Assembly: GCF_900115735.1 (NCBI RefSeq)
Contig: NZ_FOXO01000003.1
Location: forward strand, 124,001-188,000
Reading direction: 5' to 3'
Source: Butyrivibrio proteoclasticus
GTDB taxonomy: Bacteria; Bacillota; Clostridia; Lachnospirales; Lachnospiraceae
DNA length: 64,000 nt
Positions 59,852 to 64,000 of the stretch are shown piece after piece; positions within the stretch are counted from its first letter, which is position 1, and every line of letters begins with the position of its first letter. The position numbers were made by a program, and so were the translations under genes. The notes beneath the pieces were generated by a model that was given only the letters and a program-made list of their open reading frames with translations, ran no database searches and was not told the DNA's origin.

Positions 59852-61591
59852 TCAGTTATATACCCAATTCTCTGACTGCATCTGAACTGATATCATGTGA
59901 CTATAGATACCGTCATTAACTTTAAGCACAGAAGGTTTTCCCGACTCTGCTACTGTACCATTCTTTAGCACAACTATCTTGTCTGCACCATCAACTGTGC
60001 GCATGCGATGGGCGATGATAAGGACAGTCTTATCCTTTATCAGGTCGCTGATGGCCTCCTGGATCAGTGATTCATTATCTACATCAAGGGACGCTGTGGC
60101 TTCATCCATAAGAATGATAGGTGCATCCTTAAGGAATGCCCTGGCGATGGATATTCTCTGCCTTTCCCCACCGGACAGCTCAGAGCCGTTTTCTCCTATG
60201 AGTGTATTGTAACCATCAGGAAGCTTATCAATAAACTCATCGCAGTGGGCAAGCTTTGCTGCAGCCCGTACTTCCTCATCTGTAGCCTCTTTTTTGCCAA
60301 TCCTGATATTCTCAAGAATAGTATTATTGAAAAGAGTCACATCCTGGAACACTATGGAATACATTGATAAAAGAGTTTCCGGCTCAATCTTTGATATATC
60401 CATTCCACCAACGGTAATAAGCCCGCTGTCAATATCCCAAAACCTTGCCGCCAGTCTTGATACAGTAGTCTTTCCGCCGCCGGAAGGACCGATAAGCGCT
60501 GTAACCTCTCCCTGCTTTGCCACAAAACTCACATCGCTTAATACTGTTTCTCCATCCTCATATGAAAAATGCACATTCTTAAACTCAATATCATAGTTTT
60601 TGTTTGAAAGGGTATCTATGCCTGTCTGTTCCCTATGTGAAAGGATCTCATCCATTCTCTCACACTGAGTATCCGTTGCTATAAGTGCAGAAAAATTCTG
60701 AAGTGCTATCTGCAAAGGCTCATACATCCTTGATACGACAAGAAGATACATAAAAAAAGTGACAACATTTATCTCATTCTTAATAAGAAGAGCTGAACCG
60801 GCAATTGCAACAGTTCCGATGCCGAACTTTAAGATCATCTGGGCACTGCAGACAAATGCTGCATTCAGAAACTCAGAAAAGATATTGTGGGACTCAACAG
60901 CCTTGATTTTCTTATTAAGTTCTTCCATGTATGTATCCTGAGCATTGTAGGCTTTCAGGTCGCGCACTGTCTCAAGCGCTTCCTGTATACCGTCAAGACA
61001 TGCCACCTTATATCTGCTTCCTCTCCTGTTTACAGCATGCATCACATTTCTTGAGAAAAACACTATGATAAATGCTACAGGAAGCACCCATACAGCTGCT
61101 ATAGCCATTCTTGCATCAAAGAAGAACAGACTTATTACTACAAGCGTTGTAGAAATGAAAGCGCCCACAAGCTCCGGCAGCCAGTGAGATGAAGCAGTCT
61201 CAAGCGTTGCACAGTCTGCCATGATGGTATTGGTCAGGTCTGCCAGATCTTTTTTACCAAAGAATGAAAGCGGTATCCTTCTTAACTTTTCTGCAAGAGA
61301 ACGTCTTCTAACGCCGCTTTCGACATAGGTTGAGAAAAACGTTGCATTATACTGGAAATATTCAGTAATTGCTATAAGCAAAAGACAGATAATGCTCCCC
61401 ACAATGAATATTACCACATGATTTTTCGGCAACTGCCCATTTAAAAGATCTCCTGTCATCATAAAGAGGATCCCTACAGGCATCATCTGTGCCAGGTTTG
61501 CCAGCGTGCATGCCGCAAACGCTTTTAACATGTCCTTGGCGCCCTGCTCTGAAAGGGCGTATTTATGCTGTAATTTTTCCACTATACTCAT
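59852..61591 (-). CDS. ABC exporter, fused permease-ATPase (second of a pair)
   Basis: A 579-residue half-transporter: six membrane spans in residues about 20-310 and an ATPase with Walker A GPSGGGKTT, signature LSGGERQRI and Walker B IILMDEATASLDV with catalytic Glu. It starts on the stop of the neighbouring half-transporter gene (ATGA overlap), so the two almost certainly form a heterodimer. With the energy-coupling ATPase upstream, the set resembles Lachnospiraceae clusters in which paired YbtP/YbtQ-like exporters accompany ECF genes, perhaps for metallophores; the substrate is unknown. Confidence 0.88.
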   Translation of the reverse strand: MSIVEKLQHKYALSEQGAKDMLKAFAACTLANLAQMMPVGILFMMTGDLLNGQLPKNHVVIFIVGSIICLLLIAITEYFQYNATFFSTYVESGVRRRSLAEKLRRIPLSFFGKKDLADLTNTIMADCATLETASSHWLPELVGAFISTTLVVISLFFFDARMAIAAVWVLPVAFIIVFFSRNVMHAVNRRGSRYKVACLDGIQEALETVRDLKAYNAQDTYMEELNKKIKAVESHNIFSEFLNAAFVCSAQMILKFGIGTVAIAGSALLIKNEINVVTFFMYLLVVSRMYEPLQIALQNFSALIATDTQCERMDEILSHREQTGIDTLSNKNYDIEFKNVHFSYEDGETVLSDVSFVAKQGEVTALIGPSGGGKTTVSRLAARFWDIDSGLITVGGMDISKIEPETLLSMYSIVFQDVTLFNNTILENIRIGKKEATDEEVRAAAKLAHCDEFIDKLPDGYNTLIGENGSELSGGERQRISIARAFLKDAPIILMDEATASLDVDNESLIQEAISDLIKDKTVLIIAHRMRTVDGADKIVVLKNGTVAESGKPSVLKVNDGIYSHMISVQMQSENWVYN

Positions 61592-63366
61592 GCGCCCTTA
61601 CCTACCTTCCAGTTTACTGATTTCTGATATTCGTTCCACATATGGCTGTAGATTCCCCTCTTTGCAAGAAGCTCTTCGTGCTTTCCGGATTCTGCAATCT
61701 TACCATCTGTAAGGACACATATCTTATCTGCATTTACTACAGTTGACAGACGATGGGCGATCATGATCAATGTTTTATCTTTTGACAGATTTGCAAAGGC
61801 CTGCTGGACCATTATCTCATTGTCCGGATCCGCAAAGGCTGTCGCCTCGTCCAGAATCAGTATCGGTGCATTTTTAAGAAAAGCCCTTGCTATGGATATT
61901 CGCTGTGCTTCGCCACCTGATACATATGTACCTTTGCTTCCGATCATAGTATTTATGCCGTCCGGAAGTTTTTCTATTATATCCCAGCACATGGCATCCT
62001 TAAGAGCCTGTACCACTTCGTCCTGTGTAGCATCCGGACGCCCCATTCTTACATTATCAAGTATCGACATCTTAAGGAGCTTACTGTCCTGAAAAACATA
62101 AGATACCTGTTTCATAAGCTCAGAGGACGCAATGTCTTTTACATTGACACCTCCAATCTTAATACTGCCCTCTTTAACATCCCAGAATCTTGCAACAAGG
62201 GATGCTAGCGTGGTCTTTCCTCCTCCGGAAGGTCCCACAAATGCCACATGTTCACCCGGCTTTATATCCAGTGTGATACCATCGATGGCGTTGGCTTTTT
62301 TTTCGTCGTAAGTGAAGATGATATTGTCAATGCTGATGCTGCTATCTTTAGGAAGCTGAGGATTCGTAGCCTCCTTAAGGGGCTCGACCTCTAAAAGTGA
62401 GTACATCCTTTCCAGAGCATCTTTTACCACCATCTGACTTTCCCCCGCATAAGCCACCTTCATCAGGGTTACCGTGAGTATCGGAGTAATTATGATGTAA
62501 AAGAGAATGTTATAAAGGAATGTATCTGGGACGCCGTTCCCGGCAAAAATGAGACTGCAGGCCACAAGTGCTGCGAACACACCATTAGCCGCTGTTGTAA
62601 AGCCTATCATGGGCATTCTCATTCCTATTGTATAGGTAATGGTCCACTTTTCATATTTATCTATTGCTTCCTTAAACCTCTTAAAAGAAAAGACTGACTG
62701 TCCAAAGGTCTTAACAACCGGAATTCCCCTGACATATTCAACAGCCTCAGCGGACATCTCATCAAGCGCATTCTGGTATTCCTTCATGTCATTTTGCATC
62801 TTTTCCCCCATCATGCCTCCCATGGCAAGGAATGCGATGACAGCAGGAATGAGGCAGATAAGACCTATCTTCCAGTCAAAGAAAAGAAGCATGGCAATAA
62901 GCCCAATGGGAGTTGCGTAGCTCACGGCTTTATCCGGCAGACTGTGTGCCAGGAATGTCTCTGTAGCAGCGCTTGACTCCGCAACTATCTTTCTGATTTT
63001 TCCGCTCCCCTCGGATTCTATATACCCCATGGGAAGCTTCATAACATGCTCCATCATTGCAGTCCTCATGTTAGCCTGAACCCTGAAGGCTGCGATATGT
63101 GAACACATGAGAGCTGCGATATATATGACCATGGCTAAAAGGCTCATACCCACAGCGCTCCAGCCATGAGATACTATGTGAGTTGCCCTGTCAAAGTCAG
63201 GCCTTACTTCAACAACCTCTTTTATGATGCACCATATGTAATAGAATGGCACAAGTGCCACAAGAGCACTTATGGCTGCCAGTATCCATGAACATATGGT
63301 AAAATACTTATGGTTGCCCGCATATTCGAACAGCTGCGCTATAACACTTTTCTTTTTCTCTCCCAT
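61588..63366 (-). CDS. ABC exporter, fused permease-ATPase (first of a pair)
   Basis: A 592-residue half-transporter with six membrane spans (about 20-320) and an ATPase: Walker A GPSGGGKTT, signature VSGGEAQRI, where the usual LSGGQ Leu and Gln are changed, and Walker B ILILDEATAFADP. The divergent signature and the ADP in place of SLD point to the partly degenerate site typical of heterodimeric exporters. GGGGAG lies ten bases before the ATG. The start overlaps the upstream ECF-type ATPase gene by 59 bp, a long overlap. It is coupled to the second half by 4 bp. Confidence 0.88.
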   Translation of the reverse strand: MGEKKKSVIAQLFEYAGNHKYFTICSWILAAISALVALVPFYYIWCIIKEVVEVRPDFDRATHIVSHGWSAVGMSLLAMVIYIAALMCSHIAAFRVQANMRTAMMEHVMKLPMGYIESEGSGKIRKIVAESSAATETFLAHSLPDKAVSYATPIGLIAMLLFFDWKIGLICLIPAVIAFLAMGGMMGEKMQNDMKEYQNALDEMSAEAVEYVRGIPVVKTFGQSVFSFKRFKEAIDKYEKWTITYTIGMRMPMIGFTTAANGVFAALVACSLIFAGNGVPDTFLYNILFYIIITPILTVTLMKVAYAGESQMVVKDALERMYSLLEVEPLKEATNPQLPKDSSISIDNIIFTYDEKKANAIDGITLDIKPGEHVAFVGPSGGGKTTLASLVARFWDVKEGSIKIGGVNVKDIASSELMKQVSYVFQDSKLLKMSILDNVRMGRPDATQDEVVQALKDAMCWDIIEKLPDGINTMIGSKGTYVSGGEAQRISIARAFLKNAPILILDEATAFADPDNEIMVQQAFANLSKDKTLIMIAHRLSTVVNADKICVLTDGKIAESGKHEELLAKRGIYSHMWNEYQKSVNWKVGKGA

Positions 63367-64000
63367 AATCTTTTATCTCCCCGCTTGAATTAGTATTTAC
63401 AACTTGCCCGTTCTCTAACCGGAGAACCACAGTAGCGCATCTCCTGACAAGATCCGGATCGTGAGTAACAACAAAAACTGTCTTTTGGCCACGCAGTGAC
63501 CGTATGAGCTCTGCCACGCGCTCCATGTTATAGAAATCAAGCCCGCTGGAGGGCTCATCAAACAGGATAATATCTTTATCAGAAAGCAGCGCACTTGCAA
63601 CTGCAACCCTCTGTTTCTGTCCACCTGAAAGACTCATGGGATGCCTGTCTGCCAATTCCTTAAGCCCAAGCTTATCCAGGATTTCAACTACTCTTTGTCT
63701 GTTTTCCTCATCCATTCCCAACGTGACCTCATCCATAACCGTTTCACAGAACAGTTGATGGTTAACATCCTGCATGACCATGTATGAACTCTTCAGAAGA
63801 TTTCTACTCTTTTGCTTCTTTTTTCCGATGATGGCATAACCCTTAAATCCCCTCATCAGCCCGCATATACATTTCGAAAATGTGGACTTGCCTGCACCAT
63901 TGGAACCGACTACTGCTATTACTTCATTCCGGGGTATTTCAAGCCTGTCTATATGAAGAGCATCACAATTTCTGTAATTGTAGAAAAGCTTCTCAAAGGT
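63308..64000 (-). CDS. Energy-coupling-factor-type ABC ATPase, C-terminal part (5' end outside window)
   Basis: The frame is open from the window edge to 63308 and covers 230 residues of an ATPase: Walker A GSNGAGKST near the edge, Q-loop YMVMQDVNHQLF, signature LSGGQKQRV, Walker B IILFDEPSSGLDF and switch His in VVTHDPDL. The Q-loop pattern MVMQDVNHQLF is typical of ECF (CbiO/EcfA) ATPases. It is the second ATPase domain of what may be a longer duplicated protein. It overlaps the first half-transporter gene by 59 bp. The N terminus and any T or S component lie outside the window. Confidence 0.85.
   Translation of the reverse strand, partial: TFEKLFYNYRNCDALHIDRLEIPRNEVIAVVGSNGAGKSTFSKCICGLMRGFKGYAIIGKKKQKSRNLLKSSYMVMQDVNHQLFCETVMDEVTLGMDEENRQRVVEILDKLGLKELADRHPMSLSGGQKQRVAVASALLSDKDIILFDEPSSGLDFYNMERVAELIRSLRGQKTVFVVTHDPDLVRRCATVVLRLENGQVVNTNSSGEIKDYGREKEKCYSAAVRICGQP

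Overview
The window is a low-to-moderate GC chromosomal segment of a Gram-positive anaerobe. Gene families and gene order point to Lachnospiraceae, most like Butyrivibrio or Pseudobutyrivibrio. The reasons are the cysS-mrnC-rlmB-sigH block, rpmE-DUF1385-prmC-prfA, a DUF5721 gene, several DegV proteins, EAL and GGDEF-EAL proteins, an AroE-AroK fusion and a classical division/wall cluster. The genus is inferred from protein appearance only; no search was run. Most genes lie on the minus strand, so transcription runs mainly from high to low coordinates.

Layout. 1-3720 (plus strand): end of argG, a DUF1294 membrane protein, a LytTR response regulator, a DegV protein, DUF5721 and a lone Hpt domain protein. 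3768-13876 (minus): translation and housekeeping genes (prfA, prmC, DUF1385, rpmE, sigH, rlmB, mrnC, cysS, ispF), azlCD, an AlaX-type editing protein and a CarD regulator with a cre-like site in its leader. 14074-31880: c-di-GMP proteins, an intracellular YetA/PcRGLX-like enzyme, a GH13 enzyme, a PAP2 phosphatase, tRNA-Met, a SpoIIE-type phosphatase, a second DegV, a GGDEF-EAL receptor, a MATE transporter and argS. 31981-40431: queH, aroE-aroK and a five-gene peptide-type ABC importer. 40634-51266: nrdR, then the dcw cluster mraZ-rsmH-ftsL-pbp-mraY-murD-ftsW-ftsQ-ftsZ, with a clear mraZ promoter and MraZ-type repeat operator. 51440-53609: lgt and ychF.

53742-58505 is a compact integrative element or remnant of Tn916 type: integrase, a MazF-excisionase fusion, a structured leader, a sigma factor, small zinc/cysteine proteins, an unknown protein and an XRE repressor with a palindromic operator. 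No transfer genes are present. Its most unusual parts are the MazF-Xis fusion and the leader before it: a short alanine-rich ORF with a strong ribosome binding site, then a strong terminator whose T-run abuts the fusion gene's ribosome binding site. This suggests that excision is gated by attenuation.

58738-64000: an HD-domain protein, a 5'-truncated acetyltransferase fused head-on to an ABC transporter stop codon, two half-size ABC exporters and the start of an energy-coupling ATPase gene that leaves the window.

A second theme is a set of three intergenic multi-hairpin elements (about 22128-22258, 29932-30110, 52332-52502). All sit in the same position relative to flanking minus-strand genes and share an architecture: a long hairpin after the upstream stop, then further hairpins with GAA/TTC loops or GCGAAG-rich repeats. 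They look like a family of structured repeats.
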